Shown here: in pieces, positions 40,872 through 49,780 of the stretch
Numbering within the stretch: the first letter of the stretch is position 1
Layout of the letters: each line of letters opens with the position of its first letter
Assembly (NCBI RefSeq): GCF_013466985.1
Contig: NZ_CP059164.1
Span: 1,745,001-1,809,000, forward strand
Direction of reading: 5' to 3'
Length of the DNA stretch: 64,000 nucleotides
Source: Nocardioides ungokensis
Lineage (GTDB): Bacteria > Actinomycetota > Actinomycetes > Propionibacteriales > Nocardioidaceae
The notes under the pieces: model-generated
Databases searched by the model: none
The model's input: the letters and a program-made list of their open reading frames with translations, nothing else
Told to the model about the DNA's origin: nothing
Program-made: the position numbers and the translations under genes

Positions 40872-41828
40872 ATGTCCGAGAGCGGCACGACCGAGAGGGT
40901 GCTCCGCCTGCTCGCCCTCCTGCAGCAACGTCCGGTGTGGAGCGGCACCGAGCTGGCCGAGCGCCTGGGGGTGACGACGCGCAGCGTCCGGCGCGACGTG
41001 GAGCGACTGCGCAACCTCGGCTACCCGGTCAACGCGACCCAGGGTGCGGCGGGCGGCTACCGGCTCGGTGCCGGCAAGGCGCTGCCACCGTTGCTGCTCG
41101 ACGACGAGGAGGCGATCGCGACGGCGGTGTCACTCCGGCTCGCGGCCGGGGGCACGGTGGCCGGGGCGAGCGAGGCGGCGGTGCGCACCCTCGCGAAGCT
41201 CGACCAGGTGCTGCCCGCGCGGTTGCGCGCGGAGGTCCGCGCCCTGCACGGTGCGATCGTGACGCTCGAGGGCGGGCGGATCGAGGTCGACGCCGACGCG
41301 CTTCTGGCGCTCGCCCGGGCGACGCGCGACACGGTGCGGGTCGAGCTCGGCTACACCTCGCTGCGCGGCGAGGTGACCGCGCGACGGGTCGAGCCCTACC
41401 AGCTGGTGGCGACCGGTCGCCGGTGGTACCTCATGGCCTGGGACCTCGACCGCGAGGACTGGCGGACCTTCCGGCTCGATCGGATGCACGACGTGCGGCC
41501 CACCACGTGGCGGTTCTCCCGGCGTGAGCACCCCGACCCGGCGACGTTCGTCCAGCGGGCGGTCACGACGGCGAGCTATCCCGTGCAGGCGCGGATCCGG
41601 GTGCATGCGCCGTACGACGACGTCGTCTCGCGCACCACGCCGGCGAGCGCGACCGTCGAGCGCGAGTCGGCGTCGACGTGCGTGCTGGTGGCGGGCTCGC
41701 AGAGCGTCTACTCGCTGACGCTGCACGTCGGGATGCTCGGTTGGGACTTCGAGGTGCTCGAACCGCCCGAGCTGCGGGACGCCGTCGCGGAGCTCGGCGC
41801 CCGGTTCACCCGCGCCTCCGTATCCTGA
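40872..41828 (+). CDS. WYL-domain transcriptional regulator (YafY type)
   Basis: The 318-residue protein has an N-terminal winged helix (LLALLQQRPVWSGTELAERL, TTRSVRRDVERLRNLGYPV), the GGYRLGAG wing and a WYL domain with YQLVATGRRWYLMAWDLDR and a C-terminal WCX extension. WYL proteins bind nucleic-acid ligands in several cases. CACGAT ends 6 bases before ATG 40872. Divergent placement suggests control of the two DinB-like genes. Confidence 0.88.
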   Translation: MSESGTTERVLRLLALLQQRPVWSGTELAERLGVTTRSVRRDVERLRNLGYPVNATQGAAGGYRLGAGKALPPLLLDDEEAIATAVSLRLAAGGTVAGASEAAVRTLAKLDQVLPARLRAEVRALHGAIVTLEGGRIEVDADALLALARATRDTVRVELGYTSLRGEVTARRVEPYQLVATGRRWYLMAWDLDREDWRTFRLDRMHDVRPTTWRFSRREHPDPATFVQRAVTTASYPVQARIRVHAPYDDVVSRTTPASATVERESASTCVLVAGSQSVYSLTLHVGMLGWDFEVLEPPELRDAVAELGARFTRASVS

Positions 41829-41832
41829 CCCC

Positions 41833-42608
41833 ATGGGATGGGTCGTTCTGCTGCTCCTGGTCGCCGTGGTGGCCGCCGTCGTCGTCTCCGGCCGCCGGAG
41901 CAAGGAGCGCGCCCTCGCGCAGCGGCAGGCCGAGCTCGAGCCGGTCAAGAAGTTCGCCTTCGAGGACATCACCGCGCTCGGCGAGGAGCTGCAGTCCCTC
42001 GACCTCGACCTCGCCGGCCGCGAGCTGGACCCCGGCGCCAACGCCGACTACCAGCGCGCCCTGGATGCCTACGAGTCGGCCAAGACCGCGGGCGACCGGA
42101 TCGCCCAGCCCGACGACATCCGCCACGTGACGGAGATCCTCGAGGACGGGCGCTACGCCATGGCCTGCGTGCGGGCCCGCGTCGACGGGCAGCCGTTGCC
42201 GACCCGCCGTCCGCCGTGCTTCTTCGACCCCGTCACGGCCTGTCCGTGACCGACGTGCCGTACGCCCCGCCCGGCGGCACGGTGCGCGACGTCCCGGCCT
42301 GCGCGCTCGACGCCGAGCGGGTCCGCGCCGGTGCCGACCCCGACATCCGCAAGGTGATGGTCGGCTCGCAGCGCGTGCCCTACTGGGAGGGCGGTCGCGC
42401 CTACCAGCCGTACGCCGCGGGCTACTTCGGCCGCACCGGTGTCATGGACATGATGTTCATGGGCATGATGTTCGGCGGGCTGGGCGGCTTCGACGCGCTC
42501 GGTGACGGTCTCGGCGCCCTCGGGGACGGGGTCGGTGACGGCATCGACGCGATCGGTGACGGCGTGGGTGACATGTTCGGCGACATCGGGGACATGTTCG
42601 ACTTCTAG
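41833..42608 (+). CDS. Membrane-anchored protein with Gly/Asp-repeat tail (split by a 1-base deletion)
   Basis: One N-terminal helix (WVVLLLLVAVVAAVVVSGRR) is followed by a helical charged domain and, after a break near 42228 (PCFFDP then HGLSVTDVPYAPPGG), a second domain with PYWEGGRAYQPYAAGYFG. The end is a low-complexity tail MDMMFMGMMFGGLGG followed by repeated GDG(L/V)G and GDxxDMF steps. No family is recognised. TATCCT ends 6 bases before ATG 41833. About 258 residues after repair. Confidence 0.65.
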
Positions 42609-42617
42609 GATGCGCGG

Positions 42618-43411
42618 GTGTCCTCCCGGGTCCTCGCTCCGCTCCTCACCCTGCTCGTGCTGCTCGCCGGGGCTCCGGCGTACGCCCAGCCGCAGGGCCG
42701 GCCCCGGGTCCAGCCCCAGGTCGAGCCACTGCCGGTCGGCACCGACGTCGACTACCAGCTCGGCGGCAACCGTGCGGTGCCGCGGCACGTCGGCATCGTG
42801 GTGCGCGACCGCAACGCCGCGCCGACCGGGGACCGCTACGACGTGTGCTACGTCAACGGCTTCCAGACCCAGGCCGACGAGCGGCGGTTCTGGCACCGTC
42901 ACTGGGGCCTGGTCCTCAAGCAGGACGGGAAGCCCGTCGTGGACGAGGCGTGGGGCGAGTGGCTGCTCGACCTGCGCACCAGCGCCAAGCGAGAGCACCT
43001 CGCCCGCATCGTCGGCCGCTGGACGCAGGGCTGTGCCGACGACGGCTTCGACGCGGTCGAGCTCGACAACCTGGACTCGTTCACGCGCAGCCACCGGTTG
43101 CTGACCGGCAGGAGGCGGTGGCCTACGCCCGCCTGCTCGTGCGCCGGGCCCACGACGCCGGTCTGGCCGTCGGCCAGAAGAACCTCGCCGGCTTCGACGG
43201 GACGAAGGTCAGCTACGACTTCGCCGTGGCCGAGGAGTGCGGCCGCTACCGCGAGTGCGCGTCGTACGTCCGCCACTACGGGCGGCGGGTGCTGGCGGTC
43301 GAGTACCGCCGCAGGGACTTCCGCTGGACCTGCCGCCACGTCGGGGCCAGGCTCCCGGTGGAGCTCCGCGACCTCGACCTGTCGCCGACGGGCGTGCGCC
43401 GCTGGTGCTGA
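42618..43411 (+). CDS. Secreted GH114-like glycoside hydrolase (split by a 1-base deletion)
   Basis: A signal peptide (VLAPLLTLLVLLAGAPAYAQ) precedes a domain like endo-alpha-1,4-polygalactosaminidase: VDYQLGGNRAVP, VGIVVRDRNA, CYVNGFQTQADE, DDGFDAVELDNLDSF with the catalytic acid, and after a break near 43110 GLAVGQKNLAGFDG and EECGRYRECASY. One C restored (GGCCAG) rejoins it. TAGGAT ends 6 bases before GTG 42618. It would cut galactosaminogalactan-type polymers, by family knowledge. Confidence 0.8.
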
Positions 43412-43446
43412 CCGGGGCACGTGGGGCGCTGGGTAGCCTGCTCACC

Positions 43447-44300
43447 GTGACCAGCCAGAAGATCCGCGCGAACTCCGTCCTGCCTGCCCGCCGCGAACCG
43501 GTCACGCTCACCACCGCGGACGGCCTGGACCTCGTCGCCGAGCTCGCGGTGCCGGCCGACCGCGACCCGGTCGCGACGCTGATCTGCCTGCACCCGCTGC
43601 CCACGCACGGCGGGATGATGGACAGCCACGTCTACCGCAAGGCCGCCTTTCGGCTGCCCGCGCTGGCGGGGGTCGCGGTGCTGCGCTTCAACACCCGCGG
43701 GACCTGGAGCGAGCAGGGCACCAGCGAGGGGTCCTTCGACAACGCCGTGGGGGAGCAGTACGACGTCGCGGCCGCCATCGAGTACGCCGAGTTCCACGAC
43801 CTCCCGAACGTGTGGCTGGTCGGCTGGTCCTTCGGCACCGACCTCGCCCTCATGCACGGCCACGACCCCCTCGTCCAGGGCGCGATCCTGCTGAGCCCGC
43901 CGCTGCGGTTCAGCGATGCGACGCACCTCGAGCAGTGGGCGGACTCGGGCAAGCCGGTGAGCGCGTTCGTCCCGGAGCTCGACGACTACCTGCGTCCCGA
44001 GGAGGCCAGGGAGCGCTTCCGCGCCGTCCCGCAGGCCGAGGTGGTGCCGTTCGAGGGCAGCAAGCACCTGTGGGTCGGCGACGCCGAGCGCGTGCTCGAC
44101 GAGATCGTGCGCCGGGTGGCCCCGGGAGTGGCCGTGCCGCTGCCCACCGAGTGGGACGGGCCGATGGAGACCGCCGACACCAGCGCCTACAACGCGCACA
44201 ACCTCGCGGCGTACAAGGACGTGAAGTCCCGGGGCCGGCCCAGAGGCCCGCGCACGGGGACGCCGGCGACGCGGGCGAGGACGGTCAGGCGCCCGGGTAG
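43447..44300 (+). CDS. Alpha/beta hydrolase (3' end uncertain)
   Basis: An intracellular hydrolase with the oxyanion region LICLHPLPTHGG, nucleophile elbow VGWSFGTDL, and DAERVLDEIV near the end; His is in GSKHLWVGD. TAGCCT ends 7 bases before GTG 43447. The frame as read runs on to 44460 through the convergent peptidase gene as an Arg/Pro-rich tail, which is not natural. A one-base change near 44233 would give an acidic Gly/Ala tail and a stop at 44300, used here. The substrate is unknown. Confidence 0.72.
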
Positions 44301-45577
44301 ACCCCCACGGTGTGCAGCCAGGCCGACGGGTCGATGTCGTCGGCGTAGATGGTGCCGCCCTCGGGGTGCACCTCGAGGTGCAGGTGGCAGCCGGTGGCGT
44401 TGCCCTGCTGGCCGACCACGCCGATCTGCTGACCGGCGTGGACCTGCTGGCCGTTGGTGACACCGAGCGACTGCATGTGGGCGTACCACGTGGTCAGCCC
44501 GCCGTCGCCCGTCGACACCATGAGCAGCCACGGGCCCGACCAGGCCTGGTCGGTCCGGATCACGACCGTCCCGTCGTTGACCGCCAGGACCGGCGTCCCG
44601 CACGCGGTGGAGAAGTCGTCGCCGGTGTGCACCGAGGCCCAGTGGTGGCTGCGGTGGCCCCAGTTGTGCTGGTCGACGAACGCGGTGCCCGCAGGCAGCG
44701 GGAACCGCAGCGCGCCGACGTATCCGTTGGCGGCCTCGTCGCGCACCGCGCGGTCGGAGAGCACCGACGTCTCGAGCAGCCGCCGGGCGGTGCGCACGTC
44801 CGTCAGGACCTGGTCGCGGGCCGCGGTGGCGCGCGCCAGCGCCTCCCTGGACGCCGCCAGCGTCTCGCGGGCGCGGCGGTCGGCCGCGGCCACGGCCTCG
44901 GTCGCCCGCTGCAGCCGCTCCCGGGAGAGCTCGGAGGCCTGCACTGCCGAGGCCTGGACGCGCCCCATCTCCTCGAGGACGGTGACGCCCTGGAGGAGGT
45001 CGTCGTCCCCGTCGGCGGAGAGTACGAGGCTCAGCGCGCCCATCTGGGTCGTCGAGTAGGACTGGTCGATGACCGAGACGAGCAGGGAGCGGTCGGCGCG
45101 GTACGCCGCGGCGGCGGCCCGCAGTTCGGCCTGCGCCTGGGCCAGGGCGACCCGGGCGTTGCGTGCGTCGACCCCTGCCGCTTCGGCCGCGGTGCGTGCG
45201 TCGTCGTAGGCGGCGACGACGTCGCCGACCCGGGCGTTGATCGCGGCGAGCCGGCTGCGCGCCTCCGCGGTGGCGTCGCTGTCCGCCGGCTGCGGCGTCA
45301 GGAGGCTGGGCTCGAGGTGCCAGGTCGCGGCCAGGGCGATGTCACGCTGGGCGCGCTCCTGGGTGGCCCGGCCGTGGGGGACGTCCTGCCCGGCACCCGG
45401 CGGCCCGTGCGGCCGGGTGCGAGGGGTCAGGTCCACGGGCGCGGCCGCCGCCGGGCGGGGTGCCGGTCCGACCACGAGGAGCGTGGTAAGCAGAGCGGCG
45501 AGTACGGGGATGGCGGTTGCCCGAGTCGCCCGGTGGGCGTGCATGTGGACAGCCAACGGCCGCAGCCGGCCGGGCAT
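44285..45577 (-). CDS. Secreted M23 peptidase with N-terminal coiled coil
   Basis: A signal-like helix (AIPVLAALLTTLLVVG) is followed by a long Ala/Glu/Arg-rich coiled coil and a LytM domain with HTGDDF, WYAHMQSLGV and HLHLEVHP, the zinc and catalytic His residues. Such proteins are either peptidoglycan hydrolases or regulators of them in division. The metal ligands here are all present, so it is likely active. Several in-frame ATGs near 45540-45577 make the start uncertain. No c-di-AMP riboswitch was seen upstream. Confidence 0.85.
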   Translation of the reverse strand: MPGRLRPLAVHMHAHRATRATAIPVLAALLTTLLVVGPAPRPAAAAPVDLTPRTRPHGPPGAGQDVPHGRATQERAQRDIALAATWHLEPSLLTPQPADSDATAEARSRLAAINARVGDVVAAYDDARTAAEAAGVDARNARVALAQAQAELRAAAAAYRADRSLLVSVIDQSYSTTQMGALSLVLSADGDDDLLQGVTVLEEMGRVQASAVQASELSRERLQRATEAVAAADRRARETLAASREALARATAARDQVLTDVRTARRLLETSVLSDRAVRDEAANGYVGALRFPLPAGTAFVDQHNWGHRSHHWASVHTGDDFSTACGTPVLAVNDGTVVIRTDQAWSGPWLLMVSTGDGGLTTWYAHMQSLGVTNGQQVHAGQQIGVVGQQGNATGCHLHLEVHPEGGTIYADDIDPSAWLHTVGVYPGA

Positions 45578-45616
45578 CTCAGAACTGGGTAGCCCTCACC
45601 AGAATTGGGGTAGGGA

Positions 45617-46153
45617 TCAGGCGTTCGCCTGGCGCGCACGGTAGGCCGCCACTGCGTTGCGGTTGCTGCACGCGGGGCTGCAGAAGCGCTTCGAGCGGTT
45701 GCGGGAGAGGTCGAGCACGACACCGCCGCAGCCGTCGTCGGCGCAGACGCCCAGGCGCGACATCTCGTCGGCGCGGATGACGTCCACCATCGCCATCGCG
45801 GTCTCGACGGCGATCCGTTGGGCGAAGGGTGCGGACCGGTCGGTCGCGTGGAGGTGCCAGTCCTCGTCGTCGTGGCGTACGAGCTGCGGGACCGCCTGCG
45901 CGTCGGCGAGCATCCGGTTGACGATCGCGACCGCGTCGTCGCGGCTGCTGGTCAGCAGGTCGCGCAGGGGAGCCCGCAACGCCCGGACCTGGTCCAGCTC
46001 GACCCAGTCGTGGGTCCGGGACCCCGTGTAGACGTGCTCCCGGTAGAAGGCGTCGAGCTCGCCGACCGTCGTCAGGGTGTCCGGCTCCTCGGCGGAGTTG
46101 ACCAGCGCCACCGCCGCGAGCAGCGAAGCTTCCGTGTCATGAGCAAAAAGCAT
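45617..46153 (-). CDS. CGNR zinc-finger/ABATE-domain regulator
   Basis: The 178-residue protein has an ABATE domain (EASLLAAVALVNSAEEPDTL) and a C-terminal CGNR zinc finger, CADDGCGGVVLDLSRNRSKR with CSPACSNRNAVAAYR. CGNR proteins are transcriptional regulators. TAACCT ends 6 bases before ATG 46153, so it is probably leaderless. It is divergent from an EamA exporter, a common pairing that suggests the exporter is its target. Confidence 0.88.
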   Translation of the reverse strand: MLFAHDTEASLLAAVALVNSAEEPDTLTTVGELDAFYREHVYTGSRTHDWVELDQVRALRAPLRDLLTSSRDDAVAIVNRMLADAQAVPQLVRHDDEDWHLHATDRSAPFAQRIAVETAMAMVDVIRADEMSRLGVCADDGCGGVVLDLSRNRSKRFCSPACSNRNAVAAYRARQANA

Positions 46154-46154
46154 G

Positions 46155-46184
46155 TTGACAGGTTACCGCATCCGGAGCTAGCGT
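46155..46184 (+). promoter_or_regulatory. Promoter of the EamA gene overlapping the CGNR promoter
   Basis: A perfect TTGACA (46155-46160) is followed after 18 bases by TAGCGT (46179-46184). The minus-strand -10 of the CGNR gene (46165-46160) overlaps the -35, so the two promoters exclude each other. Confidence 0.65.
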
Positions 46185-46192
46185 CATGAGTC

Positions 46193-47163
46193 ATGAGCAC
46201 AGTTGCCGATGACATGCGAGTGGGGACGACGACCCCGGGGACGTCGCGGCTGCTGCCGGGCCTCGGGTTCGCGGTGCTGTCCGCGATGTCCTTCGGGCTG
46301 TCCGGCTCGCTGGCCAAGGGGCTGCTCGACAGCGGCTGGACGGCCGGAGCCGCGGTGGCCGTGCGGGTGCTGCTCGCTGCGGCGGTGCTCGCCGTGCCGG
46401 CCGTCGTGTCGCTGCGCGGCCGCTGGGGGCTGCTGCGCCGCAACGCCGGCCTGGTCGCGGTGTACGGCCTGGTCGCCGTCGCCGGCTGCCAGCTCGCCTA
46501 CTTCAACGCCGTCGTGCACATGCAGGTGAGCGTGGCCTTGCTGATCGAGTACACCGCTCCCGTCGCCGTGATCGGGTGGATGTGGCTGCGCCACGGGCAC
46601 CGGCCGACGGTGCTGACGCTGGTGGGTGCGGTCGTGGCGGCCGCCGGGCTGGTGCTGGTGCTCGACCTGCTCTCCGGTGCCGCCCTCAGCGTCCCCGGGG
46701 TGCTCTGGGCGCTGGGCGCGATGGCCGGCGCGGCGACGTACTTCGTGCTCTCGGCCAACGAGGACAACGGGCTCCCGCCCCTGGTGCTCGCCGCCGCCGG
46801 GCTCAGCCTGGGCGCCGTCGCGCTGCTCGTGGCGGGCGCGGTGGGGATCGTGCCGATGCATGCCTCCACCGCGTCGGTGTCCTACGACGGCACCACCGTC
46901 GCCTGGTGGCTGCCCCTCCTGGGTCTGGGCATCGTGACCGCGGCCCTGTCCTACGTCACCGGCATCGCGGCCGGCGACGGCTGGGGTCGCGGCTCGCGTC
47001 GTTCGTCGCCCTGCTCGAGGTGCTCTTCGCCCTGGTCTTCGCCTGGATCCTGCTCGGCGAGCTGCCGAGGACCGTCCAGGTCGCCGGGGGAGTGCTGATC
47101 CTGGCGGGGGTCGTCGTGGTCAAGCTCGGTGAGCGTGGGACCGCGGCGGGCCACAGGAGCTAG
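46193..47163 (+). CDS. EamA/DMT family transporter (split by a 1-base deletion)
   Basis: The protein has ten hydrophobic helices in two EamA repeats (FAVLSAMSFGLSGSLAKGLL, LWALGAMAGAATYFVLSAN). The frame breaks near 46968 after VTGIAAG and resumes as RLGSRLASFVALLEVLFALV, ending at TAG 47161. EamA proteins export amino acids or metabolites. Its divergent CGNR neighbour likely controls it. Its stop shares CTAG with the convergent gene. Confidence 0.83.
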
Positions 47164-48318
47164 CGCGCGTCCTGTCGCCGCAGGAAGACCTCGCGAGTGA
47201 GCATCAGGATCGCGGCGGCCGTGGGGATCGCCAGCAGCGCCCCCACCACACCGAGCAGCGAGGCCCCGATCAGGGCCGCGATCACGGTGACGGCGCCGGG
47301 GACGTCGACGGACTTCGACATCACGCGCGGGTAGATCACGTAGTTCTCGAGCTGCTGGTAGACGACGTAGAAGACGATGCAGATGAGCCCGATCTTCGGG
47401 TCGGTCGCGAACCCGATCGCGGTGACGATGACGGCGCCGATCGTCGCGCCGATCATCGGGATCACGTCGAGCAACGCGACCACGAACGCGAGCGCCCACG
47501 GCGTACTGGCCCATGCCCACCACGAACAGGAAGACCAGCGAGGAGATCCCGGCGCAGAGCGCGACGATGAACGCGCCCGAGACGTAGCCACCGACCCGCT
47601 TGATGATCTCGTCCCCGAGCTTGGTCACCCGGTCCCGGCGGGACGCTGGGGCCAGGCCGTAGAGCGCGTGCTTGGTCCTGTCCAGCGACGCGAGGAAGTA
47701 CAGCGTCATCACGGTCACCACGAAGGAGTTCAGCACCACCGAGAGCACGGCCAGGCCGATGCCCAGCACGCCGCCGAAGAGCCCGCTGACGAACTTGCCG
47801 TCCGAGACGTAGGACTTGACCTTGTCGATGACGTCGTACTGCCGGTCCAGGTTGCGGACCCAGTGGTTGCGCTGGAAGGACGTCAGCCAGTCGGGGGCAG
47901 TCTGGGAGATCGCGGTGACCTGGTCGGTGATCACCGGGACGATCGCCACCAGGAACAGCGCCAGGGCCAGGATCACCCCGCTGATCACCGTGAGGACGGC
48001 GAACGAGCGCCGCATGCCGCGGCGCTCGAACCACTCGACCAGCGGGTTGAGCCCGGCCGCCAGGAACAGCGCGACCACGATCTCGATGAGCACCGAGCTC
48101 AGCGAGACGATCACCCCGCCGAGCGTCCAGGCCAGGAAGAGGCCGAGCCCGGCGAAGAACCCGATGACGAACGGGGAGCGCCTGGAGAGCGGCGCTCCCG
48201 GCTCGCCGAGGTCGCGTTCCGAGTCGTCCTGCGACCCGTCTTCGGCCTCGGCCTCGGCCGTGTCGCCCGGCTCGGCGGCGGAGTCCCCGTCGGTGGCCGC
48301 CGCCGAGTCAGAGCTCAC
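47160..48318 (-). CDS. AI-2E family transporter (split by an indel)
   Basis: An acidic N-terminal tail of about 45 residues precedes a membrane protein with helices such as FVIGFFAGLGLFLAWTLGG and LYFLASLDRTKHALYGL. After GMGQYA near 47503 the frame changes to LAFVVALLDVIPMIGATIGAV, then YVVYQQLENYVIYPRVM and LLAIPTAAAILML, all typical of the family. Members export small molecules or act as antiporters. GTG 48318 overlaps the stop of the coiled-coil gene, so they are cotranscribed. Confidence 0.83.
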
Positions 48319-49652
48319 TCGTCGTCCTTGTCCTCGCCGAAGCCGGCCACGACGTCACGCAGCGATGCCAGCTGGGCGGTGATCGCGTCGCGGCGCTTGG
48401 TCATCCGGTCCAACTCGGCACGCGTCGCGGCCAGCTCCCGCTCGGCCTCGGCGTTGCCGGCCGAGGTGATCGAGTCGGCCTGGGTGCGGGCCGAGGCGAC
48501 GATCTGCTCGGCCTCGCGGCGGGCCCGGGTCAGGAGGGACTCCGCCTCCTTCTGGGTCTGGTTGCGCAGGTCGTTGGCCTGCTTGGCGGCCTCGCGAGCG
48601 CGCTGCTCGGCGGCGACCGCGCGCTGCTCGGCCTCCTCGACCAGACGCCGCGTCTCCGCCGTGGCGTTGCTGTGGTGGTCGGTCGCCTCGCGGGCGAGCC
48701 GCTCCTTCTCCACGGCCAGCGTGCGGCGGGCCTCCTGCACCTCGCGGTCGGCAGCGGCGCGGGCCTGCTCCGCCTCGCGCTTGGCGGCGATCCGCTGCTC
48801 GTTGGTCTCCTGCTGGGCAGCCAACCGGATCTGGTCCGCCTCGCGCTTGGCCGAGGCCAGCATGTCCTCGGCCTCGCTGCGGGCCATGGCCCGGTCCTGC
48901 TCGGCGTCGGCCATCAGGCGGGCGCGGTTCTCGTCGAGCTCCTTGAGCTGCACCATCCGCATGTCCTCGGCCTCGTTGGCGGCCTCGGCCCGGATCGCCT
49001 TGGCATCACGCCCGGCCTGGTGCAGGATCTCCTCGGCATCGCGCTTGGCAGTCGCCCGGACCTCGGCCGCCTCCTCCTCGGCCAGGCGCAGCATCGCGCT
49101 GGCGCGGCCGCCGAGGCCGGCGTACGAGGGGTTCTGGTTCTCCGCGAGCTCGGTGCGGGTCGACTCGAGCTGGGACGTGAGCTCGGCGACGCGGCGCTCG
49201 GCCTGGGTGACCCGCGCGGTGAGGTCGGACCGCTCGTCACCGAGCTGGCGCACGCGTGCGTCCACGGCCTCGCGGTCGTAGCCGCCGCGTCGCACGACCG
49301 GGAACCCGGTGACCGCCGCGGCTGCCGGGGTGACGCGGGCCGCCGGCGCGGCCGACGGGGGCAGGACAGGGCTCGGCGTCGGCCGGGCGGCAGTGCCGCT
49401 GGGCGCCTTGGGCCCGGTCGACGGGCGCTCGGTGGAGGGGCGCTCGGTCGACTGGCGCTCGTTGGGCTGGGTCTCGATGGACTGGGTGTCGGTGGGCTTG
49501 GGAGCCGCGGCCTTGTCCTTCTCGACCTTCTCCCCGTCCGCTGCCGGGGCGGACTTTCCCACCGCTGGCATCACCTGGGTCGCCTCATGGTCGACGGACG
49601 CGTCGGTGGCCTCCGGCTCGTTGTCGAAGATGGACAGACCCTCGTCGCTCAT
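48315..49652 (-). CDS. DivIVA/FilP-like coiled-coil protein
   Basis: The 445-residue protein has a disordered N-terminus with repeats of the type STERPSTERPSTG, a DivIVA-like entry motif FPVVRRGGYDREAVDARVRQL (split here as GGYDREAVD), then an almost unbroken coiled coil of about 300 residues rich in Ala, Glu and Arg. Proteins of this kind (FilP, Scy, DivIVA) organise polar growth and the cytoskeleton in actinobacteria. It is coupled to the AI-2E gene downstream. The role here is inferred from sequence type only. Confidence 0.72.
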   Translation of the reverse strand: MSDEGLSIFDNEPEATDASVDHEATQVMPAVGKSAPAADGEKVEKDKAAAPKPTDTQSIETQPNERQSTERPSTERPSTGPKAPSGTAARPTPSPVLPPSAAPAARVTPAAAAVTGFPVVRRGGYDREAVDARVRQLGDERSDLTARVTQAERRVAELTSQLESTRTELAENQNPSYAGLGGRASAMLRLAEEEAAEVRATAKRDAEEILHQAGRDAKAIRAEAANEAEDMRMVQLKELDENRARLMADAEQDRAMARSEAEDMLASAKREADQIRLAAQQETNEQRIAAKREAEQARAAADREVQEARRTLAVEKERLAREATDHHSNATAETRRLVEEAEQRAVAAEQRAREAAKQANDLRNQTQKEAESLLTRARREAEQIVASARTQADSITSAGNAEAERELAATRAELDRMTKRRDAITAQLASLRDVVAGFGEDKDDE

Positions 49653-49723
49653 GTGTGGCTACCTCTCGCGTGCAGTACGTCGTGTCGTAGGTCCACAGTC
49701 TCCCTGATGGGCGGGAAACAACC

Positions 49724-49760
49724 CACCCCGGCTCGCGGACCGAATCCGCGAACCGGGGTG
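49724..49760 (-). terminator. Hairpin terminator after ccr
   Basis: A 16-bp stem (49724-49739 with 49745-49760) with one mismatch and loop CCGAA lies 20 bases past the ccr stop. It also separates ccr from the coiled-coil gene. Confidence 0.75.
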
Positions 49761-49780
49761 TTGCGTGCGTGATCAGGCTC

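Noticed and set aside
43447..44460. Full 337-residue version of the alpha/beta hydrolase
   Set aside because: The last 50 or so residues are Arg/Pro-rich shadow translation of the convergent M23 gene.
45540..45616. c-di-AMP (ydaO) riboswitch before the M23 peptidase
   Set aside because: The gap to the next gene is under 50 bases, too short for the element, and no matching pairing was found.
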